The notes beneath the pieces were generated by a model. The model saw nothing but the letters and a program-made list of their open reading frames with translations. It was not told the origin of the DNA and made no database searches. A stretch of DNA of 64,000 bases from Nitrospira japonica (lineage in GTDB: Bacteria; Nitrospirota; Thermodesulfovibrionia; UBA6902), in assembly GCA_020723105.1 (NCBI GenBank), contig DYJL01000013.1:1-64000 (forward strand), given 5' to 3'. Positions 1 through 9,257 of the stretch are shown in pieces. How positions within the stretch are numbered: the first letter of the stretch is position 1; each line of letters begins with the position of its first letter. The position numbers and the translations under genes are program-made.

Positions 1-123
1 TCAACGATTTGTTTTTACTTCTACCTACGGTAACATTTTTTATGAGTCAATTCGCCTGATAATAACCATTGGATTTTAAACTGTTTTAGTGCTATACTAC
101 CACTTAATTTTTTCCACAAGGAG

Positions 124-2424
124 ATGTTGTTGACTAAAACTTTCTCTCTGGCAAATCAATTCCGAAGGCTGCGAGGTAAATACTGCGAATCAGTCATTCT
201 GCTTTTATTCATTGTGCTGGTCCCTCTGTACGTCTCAGCAGAAACGGGACCTCTTGTTAACCTCATTGAAATACAGGGTAACAGGAAAATCAGTAGCGAG
301 ACCATATATTCAAAATTGAAAAGCAAAGTTGGAGACCCTTTTTCAGAAAGTATTGTTCGGGAAGATATAAAAAAATTATACAGTGTTGGATATTTCGATG
401 ATATCAGCGTTGACATTGAGGCCTTTGAAGGAGGCGTTAAACTTATCTTTCTCTTTAAAGAGAAACCGACTATTACCAGCATAGACTTTCAGGGTAATAA
501 AGAATTTGAAGCCAAGGATCTCAGAGAGAAGATAACAATAACTTCAGGAGCAGTTGCGAGTCTCCCCCTCATCACGGATAATGCCCAGAAGATCGTCAGT
601 TTTTATCAGTCAGAAGGATACTGGCTTGTCAGGGTACTGCCCATAATCAGAGAGATTTCAAAAGACGCTGCAGCCCTGACTTTTCAGATAAATGAAGGGC
701 CCAAGGTTGTGATCAAGGATATTAAGATGGAGGGGAATAAGGCGGTCTCTCAAAAAGAAATCAAGAAAGCCATGGAAACAAAAGAGAGATGGTTGTTTTC
801 ATTTATCACAGGATCGGGCATTTACCAGAAAGAACAGATTGCTGCAGACCTCGAAAGGATTAAAGAGCTTTACCTTAATAAAGGTTTTATTTATGTGGCC
901 GTCTCAGAACCAGAGATTACCCTTGAATCGGATAGGGAAAAACTCTCCATTAAAATTTCGATATCTGAAGGCGATCAATATAAGATTGGCAATCTGAGCA
1001 TTCAGGGTAACACTGTATTTCCCAGCTCCGAACTTTTTCAGAAACTGAAAATTGCTTCGGGCCAGATTTTTAACCGCAGCGCCCTGAGGATGGATATTGA
1101 CAGCATGCTCGACCTTTACATGGAAAAGGGTTATGCCCGGGCTGATATTAATCCCCTGATCGACATAAATGCACAGGAAAAACTGGCCCACCTTACCCTT
1201 TCCGTTACAGAAGGAGAGATATTCAGGATCGGCAAGATTGAAATCTCGGGGAATACGAAAACCCGCGATAAAGTAATACGGAGGGAGATGAGGCTTGACG
1301 AAGGGGATATATTCAACAAAAAACTCCTAAAGAGGAGTTTTCAGAGGATAAATAACCTCAATTATTTTGAAACAGTTGATATCTCGCCGTCTCCCCGCGC
1401 TAAAGAGAAACTTATTGACCTTGATGTAAATGTGAAAGAAAAACTGACAGGCATGCTGAGCATTGGCGGCGGATACAGTTCAGTGGATAAATTTATGGTT
1501 ATGGGGGAAGTGACCCAGGCGAATCTCTTTGGAAAGGGGTTGCACCTGAAGTTCAGAGCTGATCTCAGCTCCCGAAAGACTAATTACAATATTTCTCTCA
1601 GAGATCCGTGGTTTATGGATAAACCCATATCAGCGTCAGTCAGTTTTTATAATGATTCATATAAGTATCCGGAATACGACAAGAAAGCAATAGGTGAATC
1701 AATAGGATTCAGCAAAGAACTGTCAGAATATATTGGCGCAAGCATTACGTATGACATAGAGAAAGCTGAAATTACAAATGTATCAAAGAATGCTGCAGAT
1801 ATAATTACGGAACAGGAAGGGGAAAGGGTTACAAGCAGCATAAGCCCCTCGGTCTGGCATGATACGCGTGATAACTATCTGGATCCGTCAACCGGTTATC
1901 GGCATGCCCTTTACACAACAGTTGCGGGACTCGGGGGTGACAACTATTTTGCTAAGGGTGTGGTTGATTCAGTATGGTATTTCCCTGCCAGGTGGGATAC
2001 TACCTTTAGCTTACGCGGACGGCTTGGATATGCAACAGGTTTTGCCGGCAAGACACTTCCCCTTTATGAGAGATTTTATGTCGGCGGCATAAATACTGTT
2101 AGAGGACTTGATGTTGGCGAGGCAGGGCCCAGGGATGAGAAGGGAAAAGAGATCGGCGGTAATCTGGAAGCAATTTTTAATGCAGAATATATATTTCCTA
2201 TTGTAAAGGACGTCAGACTGAAAGGGGTTACATTTTTCGATTACGGCAGTTCATTTGATGAAGACGCCAATCCGTCCCTGAGTGATATGAGAAAGACAGC
2301 CGGGTTCGGCTTCAGATGGATGTCTCCACTGGGCCCCATAAGACTGGAATGGGGCTTCAACATAAAACCCAGGCCGGGTGAGAGCACGAGTAAACTGGAA
2401 TTCTCAATCGGAGGATTCTTTTAA
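124..2424 (+). CDS. bamA: BamA, outer-membrane protein assembly factor
   Basis: Central beta-barrel of the BAM complex, which folds and inserts outer-membrane proteins. The 766-residue product has a long N-terminal signal region (hydrophobic stretch about residues 23-39, ending VSA), five POTRA-type repeats (about 45-420; each with a G-N motif such as IEIQGN, IDFQGN, IEISGN) and a C-terminal barrel ending in Phe-Phe, the usual BAM recognition residue. The RXGF-type FGFRWMSPLGPIRLEWG motif lies near the end. An AAGGAG directly abuts the ATG at 124, which is too close. The in-frame TTG at 130 has six bases of spacing and may be the real start. It heads the skp-lpx cluster, the usual order in Gram-negatives. 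The stop codon is the first three bases of a mobile repeat. Confidence 0.96.
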   Translation: MLLTKTFSLANQFRRLRGKYCESVILLLFIVLVPLYVSAETGPLVNLIEIQGNRKISSETIYSKLKSKVGDPFSESIVREDIKKLYSVGYFDDISVDIEAFEGGVKLIFLFKEKPTITSIDFQGNKEFEAKDLREKITITSGAVASLPLITDNAQKIVSFYQSEGYWLVRVLPIIREISKDAAALTFQINEGPKVVIKDIKMEGNKAVSQKEIKKAMETKERWLFSFITGSGIYQKEQIAADLERIKELYLNKGFIYVAVSEPEITLESDREKLSIKISISEGDQYKIGNLSIQGNTVFPSSELFQKLKIASGQIFNRSALRMDIDSMLDLYMEKGYARADINPLIDINAQEKLAHLTLSVTEGEIFRIGKIEISGNTKTRDKVIRREMRLDEGDIFNKKLLKRSFQRINNLNYFETVDISPSPRAKEKLIDLDVNVKEKLTGMLSIGGGYSSVDKFMVMGEVTQANLFGKGLHLKFRADLSSRKTNYNISLRDPWFMDKPISASVSFYNDSYKYPEYDKKAIGESIGFSKELSEYIGASITYDIEKAEITNVSKNAADIITEQEGERVTSSISPSVWHDTRDNYLDPSTGYRHALYTTVAGLGGDNYFAKGVVDSVWYFPARWDTTFSLRGRLGYATGFAGKTLPLYERFYVGGINTVRGLDVGEAGPRDEKGKEIGGNLEAIFNAEYIFPIVKDVRLKGVTFFDYGSSFDEDANPSLSDMRKTAGFGFRWMSPLGPIRLEWGFNIKPRPGESTSKLEFSIGGFF

Positions 2425-2593
2425 CAGGCTGCTGAAAAAGTCTGTAATTGTCATTGTGAGGAGCATATTTTGCGACGAAGCAATCTTAAGTTTATTGATT
2501 TATAAAGAAGTGAGTTTGCTTCGCTTCGCTTGCAATAACAAGCGAGTGACCTGCTTGCAAAGACAGCTAACATACTTTTTCAGCAACCTGTTA
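2422..2593 (+). repeat. MITE-like element, copy 1 (172 bp)
   Basis: The element is bounded by near-perfect terminal inverted repeats: TAACAGGCTGCTGAAAAAGT on the left and ACTTTTTCAGCAACCTGTTA on the right. The interior has a second, nested palindrome (TTGTCATTGTGAGGAGC... through GCTTCGCTTGCAATAACAAGC). The same element recurs at 25364, 27458 and 60474, with a core-deleted form at 11289. It has no coding capacity, so it is a non-autonomous repeat. Its left end supplies the bamA stop codon. Confidence 0.85.
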
Positions 2594-2615
2594 AATATTA
2601 AAAAAGGGAGGCTTT

Positions 2616-3146
2616 ATGAAGAGAATTGTTTTTATGGCGGTTGCATTGTTGTTTTTGTTTGCATTAAGGGCACAGGCCGAGGAAGCAAAGATAGCTTTTG
2701 TAGATATGGGTAAGGTTGTAAACGGATCAGTTCAGTGGAAAGAGGCATTACAGACATTATCAAACCTTAAGAAGGCAAAAGAGTCAATCCTTATCGAAAA
2801 AAGCAAGGAAATTGAGAAACTGGAAGAAGAAATATTGAAACAGGCATCTATACTCAGTCAGGCAATTCTTAATGAAAAAAAGGAAAAACTTAAAATGCTC
2901 AAAGACAATGTTGAAGAGCTCTTCAGAAAGTCACAAGATGAGCTTGCGAGAAGTGAATCGGAGCTGGGACAAAAAATTGTAATGGATGTAAGAAAAATTA
3001 TTGAGAAGATTGCTCGGAAGGACGGTTACACTTTAATCTTGGATAAAAATGCAGTGCTTTACTCGCCTTCAGAATATGATTTAACAGAAAAAGTTTTTAA
3101 AGAGTATAACGAGGCCTCAAAAACAGAGAAGATGGGCGATAAATAA
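2616..3146 (+). CDS. skp: Skp/OmpH-family periplasmic chaperone
   Basis: Periplasmic holdase that keeps unfolded outer-membrane proteins soluble on their way to BamA. The 176 residues show a cleavable signal peptide (MKRIVFMAVALLFLFALRAQ, then AEE), a short beta start (KIAFVDMGKVV), a long Glu/Lys-rich coiled coil (about residues 45-130) and a C-terminal strand (GYTLILDKNAVLY). This is the OmpH fold and length. A GGGAGG ribosome site precedes the ATG. It follows bamA across the inserted repeat and precedes lpxD, as in most Gram-negatives. Confidence 0.93.
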   Translation: MKRIVFMAVALLFLFALRAQAEEAKIAFVDMGKVVNGSVQWKEALQTLSNLKKAKESILIEKSKEIEKLEEEILKQASILSQAILNEKKEKLKMLKDNVEELFRKSQDELARSESELGQKIVMDVRKIIEKIARKDGYTLILDKNAVLYSPSEYDLTEKVFKEYNEASKTEKMGDK

Positions 3147-3170
3147 TAAAAAGATTTTTATGATACTCAT

Positions 3171-4175
3171 ATGAAACTCAAAGAACTGTCAGATATCATA
3201 GGCGGCCAGGTTTCAGGGAATCCAGATATAGAAATCACTGGCGCAGCCGGAATAAATGAAGCAACACAGAGCGATATAACCTTTCTTTCCGATAAGAAAC
3301 ATCTGAAGGATCTCCTGAATTCAAAAGCCTCAGCCGTAATTGCAAAAGAAGCGATAGAAGGCGTGTCAGCGAGCATGCTCATTTCAGGCAATCCTTATTT
3401 TACATTTGCCAGGGCCTTGGAAGTTTTCTATATAAAACCTTATAACCCTCTGGGGATAAGCGATAGGGCCGTGGTATGCAGCAATGTAAATTTTGGAGAA
3501 GATGTTTCAATATATCCGAATGTGTATATCAGCAGTAATGCTGTGATAGGAGCGAGGGTCACTTTATATCCAGGAGTTTTTATAGGCGAAGGAGCGTCTG
3601 TTGGCGCTGATTCAGTTGTTTATCCAAATGCAGTAATAAGGGAAAATGTCAAAATCGGCAGTAAAGTGATAATACATGCAGGCGCTGTCATAGGCGCTGA
3701 CGGGTTCGGCTATGTCTTTGAAAAGGGAGGCCACTATAAAATACCCCAGGTCGGCGGAGTGATAATTGAGGACCATGTGGAGATAGGCTCAAATGTCACC
3801 ATAGACCGGGCTACGACAGGTAATACTGTTATTGGATTTGGAACAAAAATAGATAACCTGGTGCAAATAGCTCACAACGTTACAATAGGCAAAAACTGTA
3901 TAATAGTTTCTCAGGTCGGCATAAGCGGAAGCGTTGAAATAGGCGATGGAGTAGTTCTTGCAGGACAGGTCGGGGTGAGGGACCATGTGAAAATCGGCAA
4001 CGGCGTTGTAGCAGGCGCCAAGGCCGGCATAACAGAGGATATACCCGACGGACAGACATATTCTGGATATCCTGCCATTTCACACAGGACCTGGCTCAGG
4101 GCCCAGAGCATTTATTCAAAATTGCCTGAGTATATCAGACGCTTACAGGAACTTGAGAGGAAGATAGATAAATAA
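3171..4175 (+). CDS. lpxD: LpxD, UDP-3-O-acyl-glucosamine N-acyltransferase
   Basis: Third step of lipid A synthesis: transfers a hydroxyacyl chain from ACP to the 2-amino group of UDP-3-O-acyl-glucosamine in the cytoplasm. The 334 residues have the N-terminal uridine-binding domain (about 1-95), a left-handed beta-helix of hexapeptide repeats (about 100-300) with the catalytic His in [11 protein letters not shown], and a C-terminal helix ([19 protein letters not shown]). It lies 24 bp after skp and 14 bp before fabZ, so is probably cotranscribed. No strong ribosome site is visible. Confidence 0.96.
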   Translation: MKLKELSDIIGGQVSGNPDIEITGAAGINEATQSDITFLSDKKHLKDLLNSKASAVIAKEAIEGVSASMLISGNPYFTFARALEVFYIKPYNPLGISDRAVVCSNVNFGEDVSIYPNVYISSNAVIGARVTLYPGVFIGEGASVGADSVVYPNAVIRENVKIGSKVIIHAGAVIGADGFGYVFEKGGHYKIPQVGGVIIEDHVEIGSNVTIDRATTGNTVIGFGTKIDNLVQIAHNVTIGKNCIIVSQVGISGSVEIGDGVVLAGQVGVRDHVKIGNGVVAGAKAGITEDIPDGQTYSGYPAISHRTWLRAQSIYSKLPEYIRRLQELERKIDK

Positions 4176-4189
4176 GGAGGGATATTAAC

Positions 4190-4630
4190 ATGATGGATTG
4201 TCGTGAAATTCAAAAAATCCTGCCGCACAGATTTCCCTTTCTTCTGGTGGATCGGATTATTGATTTGCAACCCAGGGGAAAAGCTGTCGGAATCAAAAAT
4301 GTAACAATCAATGAGCCATTCTTCCAGGGGCATTTTCCAAATTATCCTATCATGCCCGGCGTTTTGATTGTAGAGGCCATGGCGCAGGTGGCCGGCATAC
4401 TGGCTTTTCATTCAGGCGCTAAAGGCAATGCTGTATATTTTATGAGTATTGAGAAGGCGAAATTCCGGAAACCAGTAGTGCCAGGCGATCAGCTTCGTTT
4501 TGAGGTGACCATACTTCAGCAAAGAAACAAGGTATGGAAGTTTACTGCCGAGTCCTTTGTTGAAGATAAACTTGTCGCAGAGGCTGAATTTACAGCAATG
4601 GTATCAGAAGAGGGGTTAATAGATGGCTAA
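4190..4630 (+). CDS. fabZ: FabZ, 3-hydroxyacyl-ACP dehydratase
   Basis: Dehydrates 3-hydroxyacyl-ACP in fatty-acid elongation and competes with LpxA and LpxD for the same substrates. The 146-residue hotdog-fold protein carries the PHRFPFLLVDRI helix start, the catalytic His in GHFPNYPIMPG and the Glu in VEAMAQ. An AAGGAGGG site lies upstream of two adjacent ATG codons (4190 and 4193); either could start it. Its end overlaps lpxA by 8 bp, indicating translational coupling. Confidence 0.96.
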   Translation: MMDCREIQKILPHRFPFLLVDRIIDLQPRGKAVGIKNVTINEPFFQGHFPNYPIMPGVLIVEAMAQVAGILAFHSGAKGNAVYFMSIEKAKFRKPVVPGDQLRFEVTILQQRNKVWKFTAESFVEDKLVAEAEFTAMVSEEGLIDG

Positions 4631-5402
4631 ATCAAAAATTCATCCAACAGCAATCATAGCTTCAAATGCAAAATTATCAGAAGGCATAGAGATAGGGCCC
4701 TACTGTATTGTTGGCGAAAATGTGAAAATTGGCAAAAACACCAAAATTGCCTCACACGTTATTATTGAGGAAACTGAAATGGGTCAGGACTGCAATATAT
4801 ATCCCTTTACCTCAATAGGGCTTCCGCCACAAGATGTCAGATATAAAGGGGAGAAGACAAGAGTTAAAATCGGCGACGGCAATATTATAAGGGAATACAC
4901 AACCATCCATCGCGCATCTGTCAGTGGAGACGGAGTCACAAGGATAGGGAATAATAATTTTCTGATGGCGTATGTTCATGTTGCACATGACTGCAATGTC
5001 GGCAACAATGTTATTATGGCAAATGCAACTACACTTGCAGGTCATGTAGTGGTAGAGGACTTCGTGTTTATAGGCGGCCTTGTTGCAGTCCATCAATTTG
5101 CAAGAATAGGTGCACACTCAATGATAGGAGGCTTCAGCGCTATTCCGCAGGACATTCCCCCATACACAACCGCAGCGGGGGAGAGGGCCAAACTTTATGG
5201 TCTGAATACTATTGGTCTTAAAAGGCGCAACTTTTCTGAGGCGACAATCAGCGATCTCAAGAAGGCCTATAAAATACTGTTTCGCAGCAAGCTCACACTG
5301 AAAGAGGCGATAGACAAGGTTAAACATGATTTAGGCCAGTCAGAGGAAGTTAAAAGCTTTATCGAATTCATAGAAAAAAACAAAAGAGGGATATGCCGGT
5401 AA
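4623..5402 (+). CDS. lpxA: LpxA, UDP-GlcNAc (or UDP-GlcNAc3N) acyltransferase
   Basis: First step of lipid A synthesis. The 259 residues form hexapeptide repeats of the left-handed beta-helix (1-185) with the catalytic His in YVHVAHDCNVGNN, followed by the helical C-terminal domain (RRNFSEATISDLKKAYKILF). The length equals the family norm. It overlaps fabZ by 8 bp and lpxI by 10 bp. The GnnA/GnnB-like pair downstream suggests that its natural acceptor may be the 3-amino sugar nucleotide, giving an amide-linked acyl chain; that is an inference from context. Confidence 0.96.
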   Translation: MAKSKIHPTAIIASNAKLSEGIEIGPYCIVGENVKIGKNTKIASHVIIEETEMGQDCNIYPFTSIGLPPQDVRYKGEKTRVKIGDGNIIREYTTIHRASVSGDGVTRIGNNNFLMAYVHVAHDCNVGNNVIMANATTLAGHVVVEDFVFIGGLVAVHQFARIGAHSMIGGFSAIPQDIPPYTTAAGERAKLYGLNTIGLKRRNFSEATISDLKKAYKILFRSKLTLKEAIDKVKHDLGQSEEVKSFIEFIEKNKRGICR

Positions 5403-6286
5403 CAGCAGGGGGCAGGGGATCAGGGGTTAATAAAGAAGGAACTACTCCCAAACACCTAACCCCCAACACCCGTATTTTAGGACTGATCGCCGGAATGGGA
5501 GACCTGCCTAAGGCGGTTGCTGCAGAGGCCCGAAAGATGGGCTACAGGGTTGTGGGCATTGCGCTATACCCTCCTGCCGATGAATCGCTTAAACCCTTTG
5601 TGGATGATTTTCACAAGATTAATATCGGGCGTTTCGGGGGACTGTTAGCCCTGCTGAAGAAGATGTCCATTACAAATGCAGTAATGGCAGGCAAGGTTCC
5701 CAAGGAACTTTTATACAAAAATAAAACCAGTATCATTCCTGACATGAAGGCTGTCAAACTCCTCTTCTCATTAAAGAACCGGGCGGATGACACTATCATG
5801 AATGCAGTAGTGAACGAAATCGAAAAACATGGTATAACCCTGCACCATACCACTGTGTTTGCAAAAAATCTCCTGGCTCCTGCAGAGTCCTTGACACGCA
5901 ACAAGCCTTCAAAAGATGAATTGAAGGATATATATTTTGGCTGGAAGATAGCCAAAGAAATGGGACGTTTGGATGTCGGACAAACAGTGGTAGTAAAAGA
6001 TTTGGCGGTTATGGCAGTTGAGGCCATAGAGGGCACTGATGAGGCTATCAAAAGAGGCGGGGACCTCGCAAAGAAAAATGCCGTAGTTGTCAAAGTCAGC
6101 AAGCCGCATCAGGATATGAGATTCGATGTTCCTGTTGTGGGTCTTGATACACTGTATGCCATGAAAAGTGTCGGCGCCAAAGTATTAGCGCTTGAAGCAG
6201 AAAAATGCATAATCCTTGATAAAGAAAAATTTATAAAAGAGGCTGATAAAACGGGGATAATTGTCATCGGTTTGGACTTTGAATAG
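5393..6286 (+). CDS. lpxI: LpxI, UDP-2,3-diacylglucosamine pyrophosphatase
   Basis: Hydrolyses UDP-2,3-diacylglucosamine to lipid X; it replaces LpxH in many non-enteric bacteria (DUF1009 family). The conserved region starts at LGLIAGMGDLPKAVA (about residue 28) and runs to the end, including VVKDLAVMAVEAIEGTDEAI and MRFDVPVVGLDTL. The first ~27 residues (Gly/Thr/Pro-rich) are encoded by a G-rich/C-rich inverted repeat at about 5404-5470 (AGGGGTTAA against CTAACCCCC). The start ATG overlaps the lpxA stop with AGAGGG just upstream. The extension looks like repeat-derived sequence added to a normal enzyme. Confidence 0.93.
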   Translation: MPVTAGGRGSGVNKEGTTPKHLTPNTRILGLIAGMGDLPKAVAAEARKMGYRVVGIALYPPADESLKPFVDDFHKINIGRFGGLLALLKKMSITNAVMAGKVPKELLYKNKTSIIPDMKAVKLLFSLKNRADDTIMNAVVNEIEKHGITLHHTTVFAKNLLAPAESLTRNKPSKDELKDIYFGWKIAKEMGRLDVGQTVVVKDLAVMAVEAIEGTDEAIKRGGDLAKKNAVVVKVSKPHQDMRFDVPVVGLDTLYAMKSVGAKVLALEAEKCIILDKEKFIKEADKTGIIVIGLDFE

Positions 6287-6301
6287 ATCCCTCTCTGCCA
6301 G

Positions 6302-7213
6302 ATGTCAGAAACAATAAGAATAGTATTAAGCGCCTTGCTGATAAGTGTGTTGGTACTTTCCGACGTCTGTGCAGACCAATCCATAATTACTGAGGTTGAA
6401 GGCTATTCCTGCACCGGCAAGAAGAAATTAACAAAGAAGGCCCAGAAGGCTGCACTTGAAAATTCAAAGAAAAAAGCCAGAGAATATGCACTCTCCTATA
6501 TCAAGGGAGATAAGCCAGGGCTTGAAGAACATGTAATTGAGGCGTATTCACGGGCCCACATAAAGATCTTGCATTCTAAGGATTTGGGCTGGTACAAGGA
6601 AAAAAAATCAGGGAATTGCTTTAAGGTTTCTATACTGGCAGAAGTTATTCCCGACAAAAAAGCAATGGAGCGGGTTACAGCAGATACACAATTACCAGAA
6701 AATCCGGCGGGCCCCCTTCATATCCAGTTTTGGACGGACAAGAAGGAGTATGAAAATGGCGAGAAGATAAAAATTTATTTCAAAGGCAATAAATCTTTTT
6801 ATGCGAGAGTTCTTTATAAAGATACAAAAAAGATATTGTCGCAGTTGCTGCCGAATCCTTACAGACAGGACAACTATTTTAATGCTGATACCGTTTATGA
6901 AATACCTTCGGACACTGACAAATTTGAGCTTGAGGCTATGCCCCCGTTTGTTGAGGAAAACATAATAATGTATGCAAGCATGGCTCAACTGGGAGATTTA
7001 GACCTTGAGACCCGCGGCTCGGTTTACAGGATAAAGACTACGGAGAAAGATATTGGAGATAAGACAAGAAAGATTAAATTGAAAGATAATTCTGACGGTA
7101 ATACAGCCCTGTCGTCGGAGTTTTTTGAGAAAAATATCATAATAAAAATAAAGGGTAAGGAAACACAAGAGTCTCCGAAGGAGCCTTCAGGCGAGGACAG
7201 CCATTATGATTAA
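6302..7213 (+). CDS. Secreted DUF4384-domain protein, function unknown
   Basis: The 303-residue protein has an N-terminal signal peptide (about 1-24, ending VCADQ), a Lys-rich domain (about 25-125) and a DUF4384-like domain (about 135-240). The latter is marked by GEKIKIYFKGNKSFYARVLY, LLPNPYRQDNYF and a late segment containing ENIIMYASM. DUF4384 modules are found in secreted or lipoprotein components of envelope systems, but no reaction is known. The charged C-terminal 60 residues look unstructured. It sits inside the lipid A operon, 15 bp after lpxI and overlapping the next gene by 8 bp. Confidence 0.7.
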   Translation: MSETIRIVLSALLISVLVLSDVCADQSIITEVEGYSCTGKKKLTKKAQKAALENSKKKAREYALSYIKGDKPGLEEHVIEAYSRAHIKILHSKDLGWYKEKKSGNCFKVSILAEVIPDKKAMERVTADTQLPENPAGPLHIQFWTDKKEYENGEKIKIYFKGNKSFYARVLYKDTKKILSQLLPNPYRQDNYFNADTVYEIPSDTDKFELEAMPPFVEENIIMYASMAQLGDLDLETRGSVYRIKTTEKDIGDKTRKIKLKDNSDGNTALSSEFFEKNIIIKIKGKETQESPKEPSGEDSHYD

Positions 7214-8126
7214 TGTTGGAGTTATAGGAGTTGGTTCAATCGGCAAACACCATGCAAGGATATTTTCAGGCCTTGAAGGAGTAAGGCTTGTCGGGATTGT
7301 TGACGCTGATTTGCCGAGGGCTGAGGAGTTTGCGCAAAAGTATAACTGCAGGGCCTTCAAGGACTATCTGAAGATTATGGACCATGTTGATGCAGTCAGC
7401 ATTGCTGTACCGACCACCTTTCACTTTCAGGTAGCGATGGATTTTTTAACTCATAATAAAAACATACTTGTCGAGAAGCCTATTACATCGTCTCTTGAAG
7501 AAGCCGATGTGCTTATTAAGGAAGCAGAGAGACGAAAGCTGATCCTTCAGGTAGGCCATCTTGAGAGGTTTAATGCAGGGGTTTCGATGATTAGCAGCAT
7601 GGTGGATAAACCCCGGTTTATCGAATCCCAGCGTCTTTCCCCTTTTCTTGGAAGAGGCACAGATGTGGATGTAACACTTGACTTAATGATACATGACATA
7701 GATATAATACTTAGCCTGGTTAAGTCTGAAATTGCAGACATTCGCGCAACCGGCGCCAGGGTTTTAACGGAAAATATAGATGTAGCTCATGCCTGGATTG
7801 AATTTGAAAATGGCTGTATTGCTGAGGCTGTTACAAGCAGGATAGCCAATGAGAAGGTTAGGCAACTCAAAGTTTTCCAGCATAATTCCTTTCTGAATCT
7901 GGACTATCAAAGACAGGAATTAACCTGTTATACAAAGCGCGACGGCAGCGTCGAGAAGGAAACGAAAAAGCCTGAAGAAAAAGAACCCTTAAAAGAAGAG
8001 CTTATTTCATTTATAGAATGCATAAAGAAAGGTACCCGGCCTACGGTTTCCGGACATGAAGGCAGGGAAGCCCTGAAAGTAGCATTGAAAATATCAGGGT
8101 TAGTCAATCATGACCTCACAAAATAA
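7206..8126 (+). CDS. gnnA: Gfo/Idh/MocA oxidoreductase, probable UDP-GlcNAc 3-dehydrogenase (GnnA-like)
   Basis: NAD(P)-dependent sugar oxidoreductase of 306 residues. The Rossmann motif is VGVIGVGSIGKHHARIF (residues 4-20), the catalytic Lys lies in VEKPITS (about 95), and DLMIHDIDIILSL is the His-containing motif of the second domain. It overlaps its neighbours on both sides. In Acidithiobacillus and Leptospira, GnnA (this family) oxidises the 3-OH of UDP-GlcNAc and GnnB (DegT family) transaminates it, and the genes sit by lpxA. The same pair in the same setting here makes GnnA the best guess; other UDP-sugar 3-dehydrogenases of the WlbA type are the alternative. Confidence 0.75.
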   Translation: MINVGVIGVGSIGKHHARIFSGLEGVRLVGIVDADLPRAEEFAQKYNCRAFKDYLKIMDHVDAVSIAVPTTFHFQVAMDFLTHNKNILVEKPITSSLEEADVLIKEAERRKLILQVGHLERFNAGVSMISSMVDKPRFIESQRLSPFLGRGTDVDVTLDLMIHDIDIILSLVKSEIADIRATGARVLTENIDVAHAWIEFENGCIAEAVTSRIANEKVRQLKVFQHNSFLNLDYQRQELTCYTKRDGSVEKETKKPEEKEPLKEELISFIECIKKGTRPTVSGHEGREALKVALKISGLVNHDLTK

Positions 8127-9228
8127 AACTGTCATACCCATGCTCGATGTCAAAGCGCAGCATGAACCGATTAAGGAAGAAATAAAACAGGCGTTAAAGG
8201 ATATATTGGACAGCGGCCAATTTATTTTGGGGCCGAATGTTAAAGCCTTTGAACAGGAAGTAGCATCATATTATCATATTAAACATGCTCTTGGACTCGC
8301 CTCAGGCACCGATGCCCTGTACCTCTCTCTCAAGGCTCTTGGTATTAAACAGAGTGACGAAGTGATTACCACTCCTTTTACATTTATTGCAACTGCAGAG
8401 GCCATAGCATATGTCGGCGCCACTCCTGTTTTTGTTGATATAGACAAGTACACATTAAATATGGATGTCTCAAAAATAGAGAAAAAAATAACACAAAAAA
8501 CCAGGGCCATCATTGTAGTGCATCTGTTCGGACAGCCTGCTGACATGGATGAAATTCTGGGACTTGCCAAAAAATATAACTTAAAAATTATCGAAGATTG
8601 CGCACAGGCTTTTGGAGCAAGATACAAGGAAAAACCGGTAGGGAATATTGGAGATGCCGGCTGCTTCAGTTTTTATCCAAGCAAAAATCTGGGCGCTTAC
8701 GGGGACGGCGGCATGATGATGACAGGCCGTGATGAAATATATGAAAATGTTAATCTCCTCAGGAATCATGGAACTGTTGCGCCTTACCGGCATTGTTTTA
8801 TCGGTTATAACAGCAGGCTTGATGAGATACAGGCTGCAATTTTACGAATAAAACTGAAACATATTGATGAATATAACCAGAAACGCAGAAAACTTGCCGG
8901 CCTTTATACATCAATTCTCGGCCGTGCCATTCAATGTCCTCTGGAACTTCCGGACCGGACACATGTTTATCATCAATATACTGTAAGAACTCAGGAGAGA
9001 GAGAAAATTGCGCATACACTCAAGGGAAACGGCATTTCTTCAGTAGTATATTATCCGATCCCGCTTCATATGCAGGAGGCTTTTAATTACCTCGGTTATA
9101 AAAGAGGAGATCTGCCTGAGAGTGAAACTGCTGCAGAAGAAGTGCTGTCGCTGCCGATCTATCCCGAACTTGGATTAGAGACAGCAGAGTTAATAGGCAA
9201 TCTTATCTTAAAGACGATTAAAGATTAA
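8110..9228 (+). CDS. gnnB: DegT/DnrJ/EryC1 aminotransferase, probable GnnB-like
   Basis: PLP-dependent nucleotide-sugar aminotransferase of 372 residues. Visible motifs are ALGLASGTDALYLSLKALG (cofactor phosphate site), EDCAQAFGARYKEKPVGN, and the PLP-binding Lys in SFYPSKNLGAYGDGG (about residue 192). GYNSRLDEIQAAILRIKL is the family's substrate loop. It overlaps the upstream dehydrogenase by 17 bp. Together they would make UDP-2,3-diamino-2,3-dideoxyglucose for LpxA. I cannot exclude a role in O-antigen sugar synthesis. Confidence 0.8.
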   Translation: MTSQNKTVIPMLDVKAQHEPIKEEIKQALKDILDSGQFILGPNVKAFEQEVASYYHIKHALGLASGTDALYLSLKALGIKQSDEVITTPFTFIATAEAIAYVGATPVFVDIDKYTLNMDVSKIEKKITQKTRAIIVVHLFGQPADMDEILGLAKKYNLKIIEDCAQAFGARYKEKPVGNIGDAGCFSFYPSKNLGAYGDGGMMMTGRDEIYENVNLLRNHGTVAPYRHCFIGYNSRLDEIQAAILRIKLKHIDEYNQKRRKLAGLYTSILGRAIQCPLELPDRTHVYHQYTVRTQEREKIAHTLKGNGISSVVYYPIPLHMQEAFNYLGYKRGDLPESETAAEEVLSLPIYPELGLETAELIGNLILKTIKD

Positions 9229-9257
9229 CCATATTTATTGTCCTGTCAGCTAAATAT

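Noticed and set aside
2378-2713. Plus-strand ORF across the repeat between bamA and skp
   Set aside because: It crosses the bamA end, a MITE and the skp start in a different frame; both flanking genes are clear families.
5611-6102. Minus-strand ORF opposite lpxI
   Set aside because: Shadow of the lpxI frame; no ribosome site or family resemblance.
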